DNA from: Nocardia colli
Lineage (GTDB): Bacteria; Actinomycetota; Actinomycetes; Mycobacteriales; Mycobacteriaceae
Assembly: GCF_008704205.1 (NCBI RefSeq)
Contig: NZ_VXLC01000011.1
Span: 124,001-188,000 of the forward strand
Reading direction: 5' to 3'
DNA: 64,000 nucleotides
Part shown: piece by piece, positions 42,441 through 54,100 of the stretch
How the letters are laid out: each line of letters starts with the position of its first letter
Position numbering within the stretch: position 1 is the stretch's first letter
Notes under the pieces: generated by a model
The model's database searches: none
What the model saw: only the letters and a program-made list of their open reading frames with translations
What the model was told of the DNA's origin: nothing
Made by a program: the position numbers and the translations under genes

Positions 42441-44762
42441 CTACCAGAGGGATCGGGGCCGAATATCGTTGGCCAGATCGATCAGCGCATAGCGGTGCAG
42501 CCGATTCTGTGTCGTCCGCGCGACTGCCCGGAGGACCGATTCGAGTCCACCACGCAGGCCGTCCTCGGTATAGCGAAATCCGAGGATCGTGGTGCGCCCC
42601 TCCGGTTTTCCACCTCGGTTCAGCCAGGCCAGCGCGGCGCTCAATACGGTCGCCTGCAACTGCATCAGTCGTGGCTCGTCCGGGAGCGCGTAGAGGTGTG
42701 CGGCCGCAGCGTCGAGGTCCGTTTGCGTCAGCTCGGTGACCGGCCGGGTGACCAGCAGCAGGCACGCGGTCATTCGCGCCGCGTTGTGATGCCGCGAGGA
42801 ATCCGGCACCTGCTGCAAGGTGGAAACGGCGGTGGCTACATCGCCGTCGACGGCAAGCCTGCGCGCCAGGCCGAATGCCGCGCTGGCCACGCCGCGGGTG
42901 TTTCGCCAGACCGACCGGTAATACTCCGTCGCCGCCTGCCGCCATTGATCCGGCCCGTCCGGATTCGAGTCCGTCTGGAGTAAGAGTTCAGCGGTCGCGG
43001 CCAGCGCCAGCAGCGGCGCGATCTCACCCGGAACCATCGAGTGCACGCGATCGAAATGCTCGTAGGCCTGCGCATAGTCGGCGCAGGACAGTTCCGCGAT
43101 ACCGGTATACCAGTCGATGCGCCAGTCCGCGGGATATGCGGGCAGCAAGCGCGCGAGACTTTCCCGGGCCTGCTCCACCTCGTCCAGGTCCAGATGCGCC
43201 CGGACCGCGGCCAATGTGCCTTCCAGATCGAAGGTTTCGGGTGTGCCGATCGCTCCCGCGTGCATGTCGGCGGTGCTCTGTCGCAGTGTGTCGAGTGTCT
43301 GCTGCGGATCGCCGTGGAGCAAGGGAGACAACAGCTCTGCGCTCGGATCCTCGCTGTCGATCAGCGGGACAGGTAGTGCGGCAACGACACTCGGTGGGTC
43401 GAGCATCGGCACCTGACGTGCACCCTCGAACACCCCCTCGGTCTGCCGAATCACCGTATCGATGCCGAAATCACCACGCGGCGAACCGAATACCGCCGAA
43501 GTCTGCGGATACTCCCGGTTCGTATCCTCGGCGAGTACCGCGCGCAGCACGCCCGCGAGCTGGCGGTACATCGCATACGCAGACGGAAAGCGTTGTGCCG
43601 GATCGGGATCGGTCGCCCGCAACAGCAGGCGCTCGAAGACGGGATAGCGGCGCAGCACCGGTTCCTCGTCGGCCGACGGAATTCCGGGGAGTTTCGGCCC
43701 CTGCCGTTCGGTCGGCATATTCAGCGTCAACGCGGCCAATGTCCGTCCGACCGTGTGGATATCGGAGGCGACGGTCGGACCGGTGCTGGTGAACTCGGGC
43801 GCCTGATATCCCAGGGTGCCGTAAAGACTGCCGCCGGATTCCCTGGCCGCCACCGCGCCGAGGTCGATGAGTTTGACCTCGTCCTCGGTGACCATGATGT
43901 TGTCCGGTTTCAGATCGTTGTAGGCCAGGCCGAACGAGTGCAGATAATCCAGTGCGGGCAGCACCTCCATCACATAGGCGATGGCCTCGGCCACCGGGAT
44001 GTGTTCGGGGGCGCGCAGATCGAGCATTTCCTTCAGCGATTGCCCGCCTACGTACTCCATCACGATGTATCCGCACGGAATTCCGTCGGCCGACCGATGT
44101 TTGACGAAGTTGAAGATCTTCACGATCCCCGGGTGCGCCATTTCCGACAGGAACTGTCGTTCGGCCAGCGCGACCACGTGGGCCTCGAAGTCGAGCGGAT
44201 TCTGCAAACCTTTCAGGACCACCCAGCGGTCGCTGACATTGCGGTCGCGGGCGAGGAATATCCAGCCCATGCCGCCGTAGGCGAGGCAGCCCTGCACCTC
44301 GTATTGGTCGGCGATCAGATCGCCGGGGGCCAGCAGCGGCCGGAAGTTGAACGGCGATCCGCAATTCGGACATTTCCCCGAAGTCGGCGCGTATCCGTCG
44401 CCCGCCGAGCGGCCGACGGGCTTCTGGCATTTCCAGCAGAACCGTTTCTCTTCGGGTACTTCGGGATTACGCAGGATCGCGGTCGCGGGGTCGACCTGCG
44501 AAACTCGGGGCAGGTCGACGAGTCCCGCGCTGAGCCGGCGAACACTGGGCCGGGACCGGACACTGCGTTCGGAACCGGGTTCGGCTTCCAGTGATAGCGA
44601 ATCGTCCTGATCCGGCAGCCACGGAGTGGTTTCGGCCGGCGATACTCGTCGGGTAGCCCACGGATTCTGCGCGCGGTATGCCAATTCTCCGAGATCCTCG
44701 GTCAGTGTGGTCGACTGCGCAGCCGGGCGAATGTCCTCGGAGCCACTGAAGTGTTCCGGCAT
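42441..44762 (-). CDS. pknG: Serine/threonine protein kinase PknG
   Basis: This 773-residue kinase has the PknG plan: a disordered N-terminus with the conserved stretch TEDLGELAYRAQNPWATRR, a rubredoxin-like zinc/iron knuckle with Cys109, Cys112, Cys131 and Cys134, a kinase domain (ATP Lys184 in VVLK; catalytic loop AYNDLKPDN; DLG instead of DFG), and C-terminal TPR helices. In mycobacteria PknG controls glutamate/TCA metabolism through GarA and affects phagosome trafficking. In M. tuberculosis it is next to glnH; here it lies between a T7SS module and an amino acid permease, so its usual partners are elsewhere. Confidence 0.96.
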   Translation of the reverse strand: MPEHFSGSEDIRPAAQSTTLTEDLGELAYRAQNPWATRRVSPAETTPWLPDQDDSLSLEAEPGSERSVRSRPSVRRLSAGLVDLPRVSQVDPATAILRNPEVPEEKRFCWKCQKPVGRSAGDGYAPTSGKCPNCGSPFNFRPLLAPGDLIADQYEVQGCLAYGGMGWIFLARDRNVSDRWVVLKGLQNPLDFEAHVVALAERQFLSEMAHPGIVKIFNFVKHRSADGIPCGYIVMEYVGGQSLKEMLDLRAPEHIPVAEAIAYVMEVLPALDYLHSFGLAYNDLKPDNIMVTEDEVKLIDLGAVAARESGGSLYGTLGYQAPEFTSTGPTVASDIHTVGRTLAALTLNMPTERQGPKLPGIPSADEEPVLRRYPVFERLLLRATDPDPAQRFPSAYAMYRQLAGVLRAVLAEDTNREYPQTSAVFGSPRGDFGIDTVIRQTEGVFEGARQVPMLDPPSVVAALPVPLIDSEDPSAELLSPLLHGDPQQTLDTLRQSTADMHAGAIGTPETFDLEGTLAAVRAHLDLDEVEQARESLARLLPAYPADWRIDWYTGIAELSCADYAQAYEHFDRVHSMVPGEIAPLLALAATAELLLQTDSNPDGPDQWRQAATEYYRSVWRNTRGVASAAFGLARRLAVDGDVATAVSTLQQVPDSSRHHNAARMTACLLLVTRPVTELTQTDLDAAAAHLYALPDEPRLMQLQATVLSAALAWLNRGGKPEGRTTILGFRYTEDGLRGGLESVLRAVARTTQNRLHRYALIDLANDIRPRSLW

Positions 44763-44865
44763 TCGACCCTCTCAGCACCAACGCGTTCGACATGGGGCCG
44801 AACCCGCACCGCTCCGCGACACCGGTGGACAACCGTTGTGGCGGAGCGGGCGGAACAGGTCGGCC

Positions 44866-46431
44866 TTATCGCGATTCTGCCTCATTGTTCGTTGCGGTGT
44901 TGTTGCTTGTGCCGGATATATCGGCGATACGCGGATCGCGGTGTTCCATCGGCCGCTCGGCGACCACGGGGAACGCGCCGGTGAAGCCTTCGCGCAGGGC
45001 CGCGAGGTGCATGACCCGGCCGCGGGCGAAGAACCAGCCCAGGATCATGGCCGGGACCATGATCACCGCCATCGCGATCACCGCGCCGCGTTGTACCTCG
45101 CTGCCGCTGAACAGCATGAGCACGACTACCGCGGCCAGGAAGACCAGCGTCGCGATGCTCGTGTACGGGGCACCGATCAGCCGGAAGGACGGACGCGCCA
45201 TCTTGCCTTCGGTGGACCAGCGCCACAGCTTGAGCTGGCAGAGCACGATCGCCGCCCACGCGGTGATGGTGCCGAGTGCGGACATGTTCAGCACGATCTC
45301 GAAGGCCTTGTCCGGGACCAGCGCGTTGAGCCCGACCCCGATCAGCGCGACCGCGCCGGTGGCGAGGATGCCGACGTAGGGCACGCCGCGCCTGGACATC
45401 AGCCCGGCCATCGCGGGGGCGCTGCCGTTCATCGACATCGAGCGCAGGATGCGCCCTGTCGAATACAGCCCGGCGTTGAGGCTGGAGAATGCCGCGGTCA
45501 GCACGACCAGGTTCATCATGGTGCCCGCGCCGCCGACACCGATCTTGGAGAAGAAGGTGACGAACGGGCTCTCGCCGGACTTGAACGCGGTGTAGGGCAG
45601 CAGCAGCGACAGCAGCACCAGCGACCCGACGTAGAACAGCGCGATGCGGGCGATGACCGAGTTGATCGCGCGCGGCATGATCTTTTCCGGGTTCTCCGCC
45701 TCACCGGCGGCGGTGCCGATCAATTCCACTGCGGCATAAGCGAAGATGACGCCGGTGGTGCACAGCACGATCGGGATGATGCCGTTCGGGAGCAGGCCGC
45801 CGTGCTGGCTGATCACGCTGATTCCGGTGCTGTTGCCCTCGATCGGGCGCCGCCCGGCCAGGAAGATGGTGCCGACGATGAGGAAGCCCACCAGCGCGAC
45901 CACCTTGATCAGGGCCGCCCAGAACTCCATCTCGCCGAACCAGCGCACCGAGACCATGTTGATCGCGACCACCAGGGCCAGCGCGACCAGCGCGATGGTC
46001 CACTGCGGAATCACCTGCATGCTGCCCCAGTAGTGGACATAGGTGGCGATCGCGGTGATGTCGACGATGCCGGTCATACACCAGTGGAAGAAGTACATCC
46101 AGCCGACGCCGAAGGCCAGCTTCTCGCCGTAGAACTCGCGAGCGTAGGAGACGAACGAACCCGAGGACGGGCGATGCAGGATCAGCTCGCCCAGGGCCCG
46201 CAGGATGAAGAACACGAAGATGCCGCACACGGCGTACGCCAGGAAAAGCCCTGCCCCAGCGTCTTTCAGTCTGCCGCCGGCGCCTAGGAACAGTCCGGTG
46301 CCGATCGCGCCGCCGATGGCGATCATCTGCAATTGACGTGGACGCAGCGCCTTGTGATAACCCGCGTCCTCGGCGTGCAGGGCCCGCGAAGCGGGCTCCT
46401 GCGTCTGTACGGGAGGTCGAACGATGGTCAT
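44866..46431 (-). CDS. Amino acid permease, AnsP-like (APC family)
   Basis: A permease of about 521 residues with 12 membrane segments. It has the APC/AAT signature ALRPRQLQMIAIGGAIGTGLFLGAGGRL, typical of L-asparagine permeases AnsP1/AnsP2, and the family Glu-rich loop GEAENPEKIMPRAI. Uptake of L-asparagine or a related amino acid is likely; the exact substrate cannot be told from sequence. I chose the ATG at 46431 with AAAGG seven bases upstream; an ATG at 46446 lacks a ribosome site. It is upstream of pknG on the same strand and divergent from a MerR regulator. Confidence 0.88.
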   Translation of the reverse strand: MTIVRPPVQTQEPASRALHAEDAGYHKALRPRQLQMIAIGGAIGTGLFLGAGGRLKDAGAGLFLAYAVCGIFVFFILRALGELILHRPSSGSFVSYAREFYGEKLAFGVGWMYFFHWCMTGIVDITAIATYVHYWGSMQVIPQWTIALVALALVVAINMVSVRWFGEMEFWAALIKVVALVGFLIVGTIFLAGRRPIEGNSTGISVISQHGGLLPNGIIPIVLCTTGVIFAYAAVELIGTAAGEAENPEKIMPRAINSVIARIALFYVGSLVLLSLLLPYTAFKSGESPFVTFFSKIGVGGAGTMMNLVVLTAAFSSLNAGLYSTGRILRSMSMNGSAPAMAGLMSRRGVPYVGILATGAVALIGVGLNALVPDKAFEIVLNMSALGTITAWAAIVLCQLKLWRWSTEGKMARPSFRLIGAPYTSIATLVFLAAVVVLMLFSGSEVQRGAVIAMAVIMVPAMILGWFFARGRVMHLAALREGFTGAFPVVAERPMEHRDPRIADISGTSNNTATNNEAESR

Positions 46432-46470
46432 GCCTGGGCCTTTCATGTGACGGCAGTCATATCGCTCAGT

Positions 46471-46496
46471 AACGTACCGTTGTTTAACGGCACGTT
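46471..46496. promoter_or_regulatory. Inverted repeat operator between permease and MerR genes
   Basis: Arms AACGTACCGTT (46471-46481) and AACGGCACGTT (46486-46496) are inverted with 10 of 11 matches and a four-base gap. The site lies 40 bases upstream of the permease start and 116 bases before the MerR gene, well placed to be the MerR target. A similar CGGCACGTTTC appears just after the MerR gene near 47440. Confidence 0.5.
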
Positions 46497-46612
46497 CAAT
46501 AGATGTACATGGTTGTCATCTCATGAAATGTGATCGTCATCTGGCCGAGTCGACCGGCTATCGAGCGGCAATCATTCGGTCAGCGCAGGTTTCGGTGTGG
46601 TTTCCTTGAGGT

Positions 46613-47395
46613 ATGGCAGCAGGTACGGAATTTACGATCGATGAGCTGGCGCGTGAGGCCGGCACGACCGTGCGAAGCCTGCGCGTCTATCACGAGCGTG
46701 GCGTGCTGCCGCCGCCGCAGGTGAAGGGGCGCACCGGGTTCTACGGGTCCGACCATCTCAACCGGGTGCGCACCATCGGCCGGTTGCTGGATCGGGGCAT
46801 CAAGCTGAACGGGATCAGGGAACTGCTCGAGGCCTGGGATCGCGGCGACGACCTCGGTGACATCCTCGGCGTCCCCGAACCGGAGGCGCTCGATCATGCC
46901 GGCGCGGCGGCCGAGTTCGATGCGCCGAGTGATTCGGGCGCGGGCGCTGCTGTCAGTGAAATGGTCGTTGCCGCAACAGAACTCGCCGATCGGTACCGTG
47001 ATGTGCCGCACGGTCTCGCCCGGGTTGTCGCGACCGGAATGTATGAGCCGCTCGATGCCGCCACCTATGTCGTGGCCGACCAGCAGCTCGTCCGGATCGC
47101 CGAGCAATTGGCGGCGTCGGGGGCGGCGCCGGCGCAGATTCTGGACGAGGTCGAGCGGTTGCGGGGGGATTGCGATCGCATCGCCCGGCGCTTCGTCGAC
47201 GTGTTCGAGCGGACCGCCTGGCAGTCGTTCCGGCAGTCGGGGCGCACGCAGGCGGATCGGGCCGAGCTGGCCGATCGTGTGCTCGCTGCCCGGGTTGTGC
47301 CCGGTCAGGCGGCGGCCGAGCTGGTCAACCGTTTCGTCGCGCACTACCTGAACCGCGATATCGCCGAGCTGGCCGAAGAGCTGCCCGGTCTGTAG
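46613..47395 (+). CDS. MerR-family transcriptional regulator
   Basis: This 260-residue protein has an N-terminal winged helix of MerR type (FTIDELAREAGTTVRSLRVYHERGVLPPP ... LNRVRTIGRLLDRGIKLNGI), a coupling helix and a large helical C-terminal domain with no metal-binding cysteines, so it is not a metal sensor. It is divergent from the AnsP-like permease and probably controls it. Start ATG at 46613 follows TTGAGG. Confidence 0.88.
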   Translation: MAAGTEFTIDELAREAGTTVRSLRVYHERGVLPPPQVKGRTGFYGSDHLNRVRTIGRLLDRGIKLNGIRELLEAWDRGDDLGDILGVPEPEALDHAGAAAEFDAPSDSGAGAAVSEMVVAATELADRYRDVPHGLARVVATGMYEPLDAATYVVADQQLVRIAEQLAASGAAPAQILDEVERLRGDCDRIARRFVDVFERTAWQSFRQSGRTQADRAELADRVLAARVVPGQAAAELVNRFVAHYLNRDIAELAEELPGL

Positions 47396-47432
47396 GCGAG
47401 GATGGTCGGCGTCCACGCCGCGAACCTTGCCG

Positions 47433-47720
47433 CTAGACAGCGGCACGTTTCTTGATGTAACGTTTTAGACGGGATCCGGGGGCATGCACAAAGCGACGCC
47501 AATCTGCGCATGCCCTCGGAACCTGGCCTCTCGAACAGGCGCCCGCCGACTCCCCGCGGCACACCGGCCGAAGTAGCTGATGTTGTGCGCGGTTGAGCTT
47601 CCCGTAGCGCCCCCGCCGGCCGAACATCAACGCGTATAGCACATTTCGCGAGGTGAACGGCCAGGTGTACCCGCATGTTGTCTGTAACTGTCGCGGCACT
47701 TTCCGTTCATGTGCGAGCAA
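47433..47720 (-). pseudogene. Possible frameshifted small gene
   Basis: A 95-codon minus-strand frame starts plausibly (FTSRNVLYALMFGRRGRYGKLNRAQHQLLRP) and ends plausibly (GSRLKRYIKKRAAV), but the middle is Cys-rich and odd. In that middle another minus frame reads naturally (GVPRGVGGRLFERPGSEGMRRLASL). This pattern suggests a small gene with two compensating frameshifts. I do not recognise it. The rest of 47396-47804 has no other feature that I can support. Confidence 0.25.
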
Positions 47721-47804
47721 CAGGCGAGTTGCTATGGACTGTCATCGTCGAATGCGTACAGCTGATGTGGGTGCGGGGGACCGCACATACGCGGAGGGAA
47801 CGCG

Positions 47805-48128
47805 GTGGCGGACAAAGTCCAGTACGACTCGGATCTGTTCTTCAAGGCAGCGAAGAAGACCGGGGACGCGCGCGACCGAATCAACACGGTGCTGCACACC
47901 CTGCAGGCGTCGATCAACGCGCGCGGAAACCCTTGGGGCAACGACACACTCGGCCGCAACTTCGCCAACGGTGCGGACGGGTCCGGCGGTTACACTTCCT
48001 CGCGGGACAACATGATCACCGGCGCGCAGAACATCGCTGGCTCGCTCGACAACTTCTCGACCGGTCAGACCAAGAGCGCCAAGCTGCTCGAGCAGATGGA
48101 ACACGGGAACCGCGACGGTTTTCGCTGA
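47805..48128 (+). CDS. Small PWG-motif T7SS partner (module B)
   Basis: This 107-residue helical hairpin protein has the turn GNPWGNDTLGRNFANG, paralogous to the products at 42083 and 61935. It starts at a GTG after GGAGGGA. The giant effector gene begins six bases after its stop, so the two are made together. It is expected to pair with the CpnT-like head of that protein for T7SS export. Confidence 0.8.
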   Translation: MADKVQYDSDLFFKAAKKTGDARDRINTVLHTLQASINARGNPWGNDTLGRNFANGADGSGGYTSSRDNMITGAQNIAGSLDNFSTGQTKSAKLLEQMEHGNRDGFR

Positions 48129-48134
48129 TCCACC

Positions 48135-51100
48135 ATGATCGAACTGCCGGGCTTCCTGGAGTGGCTCGAGCCGATCGTCGGCATGGAGTGGCCCGAGGGC
48201 AACGAAGATCAGATGTGGGCCCTGGCCCAGGACTGGCACACCGCCGCCGCTGATCTGCGCACCATCCTCACCGATATCGACGCGGCGAAAAACGCCTCGC
48301 TGACCGCCTATCCGGTCGGCGAGGGGGTCGAGGAGATGATCAAGGGCTTCGACAGCATGCGCTCCGGCGACGGTTCGGCGAAGGACCAGTCGCTGAACAA
48401 GCTGGCCGAGCTCTTCGACCAGATCGGCGAATCCGCCAACGGCGTCGGCACCGAGATCGAGTACGCCAAGCTGATGTACTGGTCGTCGCTGGGCCTGCTG
48501 GCCGGCGAACTCGCCGCGGCCTGGCTGTTCCCGCCGACCGCGCCCGCGGTCGAGGCGGCCGCGATCGGGATCACCCGGATCGCGGTACGGGTCATCGGTG
48601 AACGGGTGGTCTCGGCGATCATCCGGCACGCGGGCAAGCTCGTGGCGTCGAAGCTCGCGAAGTTCCTGCTGCGGCACGTGGCGATCGATACGATGCTCGG
48701 CACGTTGCAGGAGCTCGGCGTTCAGCAGTGGCAGGTGGACCACGGCCACCGCAAATCGATCAACTGGGACCAGGTCGCGGTCACCGCGGTCAGTTCGGCC
48801 GCGGGCGGAGCCGCCGCCGGCCCGTTCGGCGACTGGCTCGGCCACCGGCTGAGCTCGGAGATGAAGCCGTGGATGCGGGCCGCGATCACCGGCCCGGCCG
48901 CCGGATTGGTCGGTGCGGGTGCGGGTTTCGTCGCCGCCACCGGCACCCAGTTCGGCATCGACGCCGCCCGCAACGGTGTCGGCGATGCCTGGAACAACCT
49001 GAAGAACACCCAGGTCGACTGGCGGATGTTCACCGCGGGCGCATCGAACGGCGCGATGTCCGGCCTGAACAAGGTTGGCGCGCAGCATGCCTGGGGAAAC
49101 ATGCGCCCGGACCTGTTCGGCAGACCCAGTTTCGGCGACCGTTTCGAAGACGCCGTCCACCCGTCCGGCAACGGAGCGAATTCGACCGACGGCACCGGGT
49201 CCGGGCCTCGGGCGGGCGGAGACGGTAGCGGCCGGGGCACGACCGGTGACGGCGCAGCGACCAGGCCGGCCGGAGTTGCGGATGCCGCGGGCAACGGACG
49301 TGCCGGCGGCGATACTGGTACCCGGCAGACGAACGGGGTCAACGGCCAGAGTTCAGGCGACGGCGCAGGGGCCGGCAATAATCGCGGATCGAGTGATGGC
49401 CGGAATTCGAGCGATGCCGACGGGTCTCGCGAGAGCCGCGGGTCGGGCGATGGCCGGAATTCGGATGGCGCCAACGGGTCCGGTGAGAATCGTGGGTCGG
49501 GCGATGGCCGGAATTCGAGCGAAGGCGACGGGTCCGGCGAGAACCGGGAGTCGAGCGACGGCCGAAATTCGGATGCCGTCAACGGGTCTGGCGAGAATCG
49601 TGGGTCGGGTGATGGCCGGAATTCGAGTGATGCCGACGGATCGAGCGACGGCCGGGGGCCGGGTGACGGCCGGAATTCCGCTGAGACCAACGGATCCGGT
49701 GAGAGCCGGGGCGCACGTGACGGCGAGGGCACCGGCGAGGCCGGGAGCCGAGCGGGCGACGCGGCGGCCAAGGATGCGGGCCTGGCAGGCGACTCCGCGG
49801 CGCATTCCGATGGCGACGGTCAGGGCCGGACTGGCGACGGCAGCTCCCGATCGGTCGACAACGCCGGTTCGAGCACGGATCGTGCTGCGGCGCATGCTGA
49901 TTCCGGCGATGCCGCGACCAAGCGGGCGGGGATGGCGCCGGAAGCGGACGCCGTACACGGTGCGGGTTCCGACGGCCGGATCGACGCGACATCCACTGGC
50001 AGTGACCCGGTTGTGGTCCGTAACGTCGATGGCGGACCGGTCGCCAACACGCCGATTCATCCGACGCCTGCTGGGAATCCGGGTACTCCACCCGCCCATC
50101 CGACCTCGGCCAACCCGGCCGCCGGCGAAAGCCGCAACACCCCAGCATCTTCCAGTACGCCTCGCCCGGCCGCCGCGGATGTACGCGCGCACACCGGATC
50201 GGATGCCCCCCGCACCGAGCAGCAGCGCGCCGGAAGCCCGGACAGCCGTCCGGCGGGCGATACCCGACCGCCCACCGATCGTCCCCGGGCGGGCGACGCC
50301 CGCGGTGACGGAACCGCCCCGCGCACCCGTGACTCGGGTGGTACCGGCGTAGCGGACTCGCGCGCCCGCGGCGCCGATCATCAGTCGACGCTGCAATCGG
50401 GGTCGAGCGGCGAGCAGCCGCCGCGCGCCCGCTCGAGCGTGGACGGGACCGCCGAGACACGACAGTCGGCCGATTCCGACGCGCCGCGGTCGACCGACAA
50501 CTCGCACACTGACGGCCCGGCACCACTCGACCTGGCCGGTCTGCTGCCGCTCGCCGCCGCGCCGGCCGCAGACGCCGCACCGCGGGCGGAACATCGCACC
50601 ACACAACCGGATACCGCCGCGGCCGCCGATCCCGACCACGCCACGACGCGACCGGATCCCTCGGACATCGACCGACAGCGCGACTGCGCGGTCCGCAGCC
50701 TCGAACTCATCCGTCGGATCACCGGCAGCGACGTGATCGACGTGCCGACCCGGGAAGTCGGCCTGGACGGTGTATCGCAGAGCGAAATCGAGCAGGCCGC
50801 TCACGCACCGCTGCGAGACGTCGAGAACCACAACGAGATTCGCGACGCGCTGATGTACGAGACTCGGCCGGACGGCAGTTTCGTGCTGGACGCCGACGGC
50901 AACCGGATCGAGCGTCCCGACGGGGTGGCCGCGCTGGTGATCGACGTCTACGGCAAGTCCGACGAGCACAACGTCGGCGCGCACGCCTACGTGCTGGTCA
51001 AGGAGAACGGCGAGATCGTCGTCCGCGATCCGGTCCTGGGCCTGCCGCACGGCTTCCCGCCGGTCCCGCCCGGCGGCGACTATCCGGTGCGGCTCACCCG

Positions 51101-54100
51101 CACGATCCTGTTCGACGAGAACGGAATTCCGCAGCAGCACGCGGATTCCGGCCTGCCGCCACGGGATCCGGCGTTGCACGAGGTCGGGGTCGGACACCGG
51201 CCACCGGACGGTGAACCGGTCGAACCGGCGTCGGGTTCGGACGGGGGTGGCAAGAAGCCACCGGAACTACCGCCGCCCGCCTCTCCGGACGATCCCGGCG
51301 GCGAATCGAATACTCACCGCGACAACGACTCCAGTGCTCCTTCGGTACTGGAACCGGATTCGGTGGTGCTCGCCGAAGACACTCACCCGCACACGCTCGA
51401 CATCGACGGCGAGCAGGTACCCCTGGCGCTGCATCCGGATGGCGAGGATCGCTGGCGCGCGGTCCCGGCCAGCGACGGGGAACCGCCTGCACGGCAAGAG
51501 GGTTCGGGCGAGGTCGAGAAGAAGTCGCCGGTTCGTCGTGCGTGGGAACGCATTCGAGACCGGATCTACGTCCGCGGCTACGAGGGCGACAACCCCAAGT
51601 ATCCGTCCGGGTCCGGCGAGGACGGCCGCGGTCAGACCGCGCTGCGGGACGGCGTGGCCAACGCGCCGCACCTGTTCGACCAGCCGCCCACCCCGGCTCC
51701 GGTCCCGCACGTGCCGCATTCGCCGGACGTTCCGCACGTGGGTCCGGCGCCGGACTCATCGGACAAGGCGCCCAACGTCGCTCGCATCCTGAAAGAGGGC
51801 GCGACGATCTGGAAGAACCGCGAACACCTGCCGATCCTGGGCCAGCTGTCCGGGCGGACCCCCGATATCGCGGGCGATTTCGTGGCGCCGCGCACCGCGG
51901 ACGGCGAGGAGTACCGCTTCTGGGTCAGCGACGCCGACCCGGATCTGGTGCGCGAGACCATCACAGACCTCTTCGAGGTCAGCCAGATTTCGGCGGAAGA
52001 GGCCAGGGCAGTCCTGGAAGACGCGCTCTCGGTGTCCGATCCGGAGCAGCGGCAGCGGATCGTCGACGACATGGAGCGGCTGGGCCTGGTCTCCGAGGAC
52101 GAGGCGCGGGCGCTCGAGCAGGAACCGCCGGCGCACCCGGATCCCACGCCGGACCCGGATGGCCCACCGCCCGAACACGAGTCGCTCTCCGAGCTGGCCG
52201 ACCGGCTCGGCTTCGACCTGCCCGACGAGGACCCGGCGACGGTACGCCGGGCCATCGACGAGCAGGAGTACCGCGCGCTGCGTGAGGCCGCGGCGATCGA
52301 AGGCCTCGCCGACGCGCACCGGCGATACAACGAGGAGCAGACCCGGCCGTACACCAGAGAGGATGTGGCAGGCCAGGATTCGCGTCCCGCCCTCGACGAA
52401 GGGGAACAGCGTCGTCGCCCCGGCGAACTCGACGGACCCGACCAGCGTCGCCACGCCGAGGAGGACGAGGACCTCTACTTCGACGAGGACGAGTTCGACG
52501 ACGATCCCGGCCGCCGACCGGTCCGCCAGGGCGAACCGGATCCGGCAGGACGGCCGGTCCCGTACTCCGACCAGGTCAGCTTCTTCGACGACAACCCGAT
52601 GGGTCGCTTCCTCAAGGAGCTCAACGCGGCCTTCGACGGTTCGACCGGGGTGCAGAACTACACGCCGGTCGGCAACGGCGCGGACCCGCTGAAGGAGTGG
52701 GGTGATATCGGCCCGAACGATCCCGAGCTCGGCCGGGATCAGGGGCCGCGGGCCTACTTCGAACACGCCCTGCGTCGCGACCAGCTGCGCGATGAATTGT
52801 CCACCTGGGCACAGATGTTCGGCCTCGACATCGACTCGGTCACCACGCAGCGGATCGATGAGCTCCGGGCCGCGAACCAGGCGCGCGCGGACCGGGTCGC
52901 CGAATTCGCCGACGCCGCCGAATTCCGCGTGCATCCCGAATCCGACGATCAGCCGCCGATCGGCGAACCGTTCGGCGACCAGGTCATGCGGATTCCGGTC
53001 GGCGAGGATGTGCCGGACCGGCTCGTCGTCATCGACGGACCACAGGACCGGGCTGCCGCGCTCGCCCGCGTGCTGGCCGACCACCCGGACCTCGCGCAGG
53101 CGGTGAATCGTGGTGACGTTCAAGTCGATTACCACAAGGCGCGCACTGATCGGAACGGTCATATCCATCTCGAACCGGTCGATACGCCCGACGTCTATCA
53201 CCATCGCGAGACCATCGACGGGCGCGATCTGGCGGTAACCCTGTTGCGCGACAAGGACGGTCAGTGGCGGCCGGTCGTGCTCGACCACGCCGACGTCCCG
53301 CACACCGAGCCGTCGGCGGCGGACGCGCCGCCGCCACCGCCGCGCCCGCGCGCCGAAGTGCTCGCCGATCTGGTGGATCTGGCGCGGAGCCTCGGGCTGC
53401 AACCGGAGGCGTTGCACCCGGATCGGCTGGCGCAGACGATCGCGGATATGAAGCTGGACAACGCCGTTCGGGCCGGGCAGATCGAGGCGCTGGCCGACTT
53501 CGCCCGCTCGATGAACGACATCTCGTCCTTCAACGACATCGGCGACGCGCGCAGTCAGCTCGCCACCCGCCTCGGCATCCCCGAGGCGGAGCTGACCCCG
53601 CAACGGCTCGCCGAGGCACTGACCGACAACTCATTCCGAAATGCGTTGCGTGCCCAGCAGATCGGCGACCTCGTCGCCTACGCCAAGCAACTGCGCGACC
53701 TCGACCCGGCCGCGTTCGTGGCCGCACGCGACCAACTGGCGAAGCGGCTCGGCGTCGAGCCGTCGGAACTCTTCCCGCCGAAATACACCAAGAACGACGC
53801 GGGCCGGCTGGTGCACGGGTCGGACTCGAACAGCCTGGACCCGAAGAAGCTGCGCAAGCTGCTCGCGCAGATGGAACGCGACGGCAAGCACGACCTGCTG
53901 AAGAACGCGCTCACCGAGTACGCGAATTCGCTGATCAAGAGCGATCCCTATGCCGACGTGCCACGCGGTGATCTGTCCGCCGACCCGCGGGTCACCGGTG
54001 AGCCTCCGATCCACGATCCCGAGGCGATCCACGCACTGCGCGACATCATCCGCGACGCAATGGATTCCGGCGATTCGCTCGACTTCGGGCAGACCCTCGC

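Noticed and set aside
44626..46287. Plus-strand 553-codon open frame
   Set aside because: It is antisense to the AnsP-like permease, whose membrane helices and signature are unmistakable.
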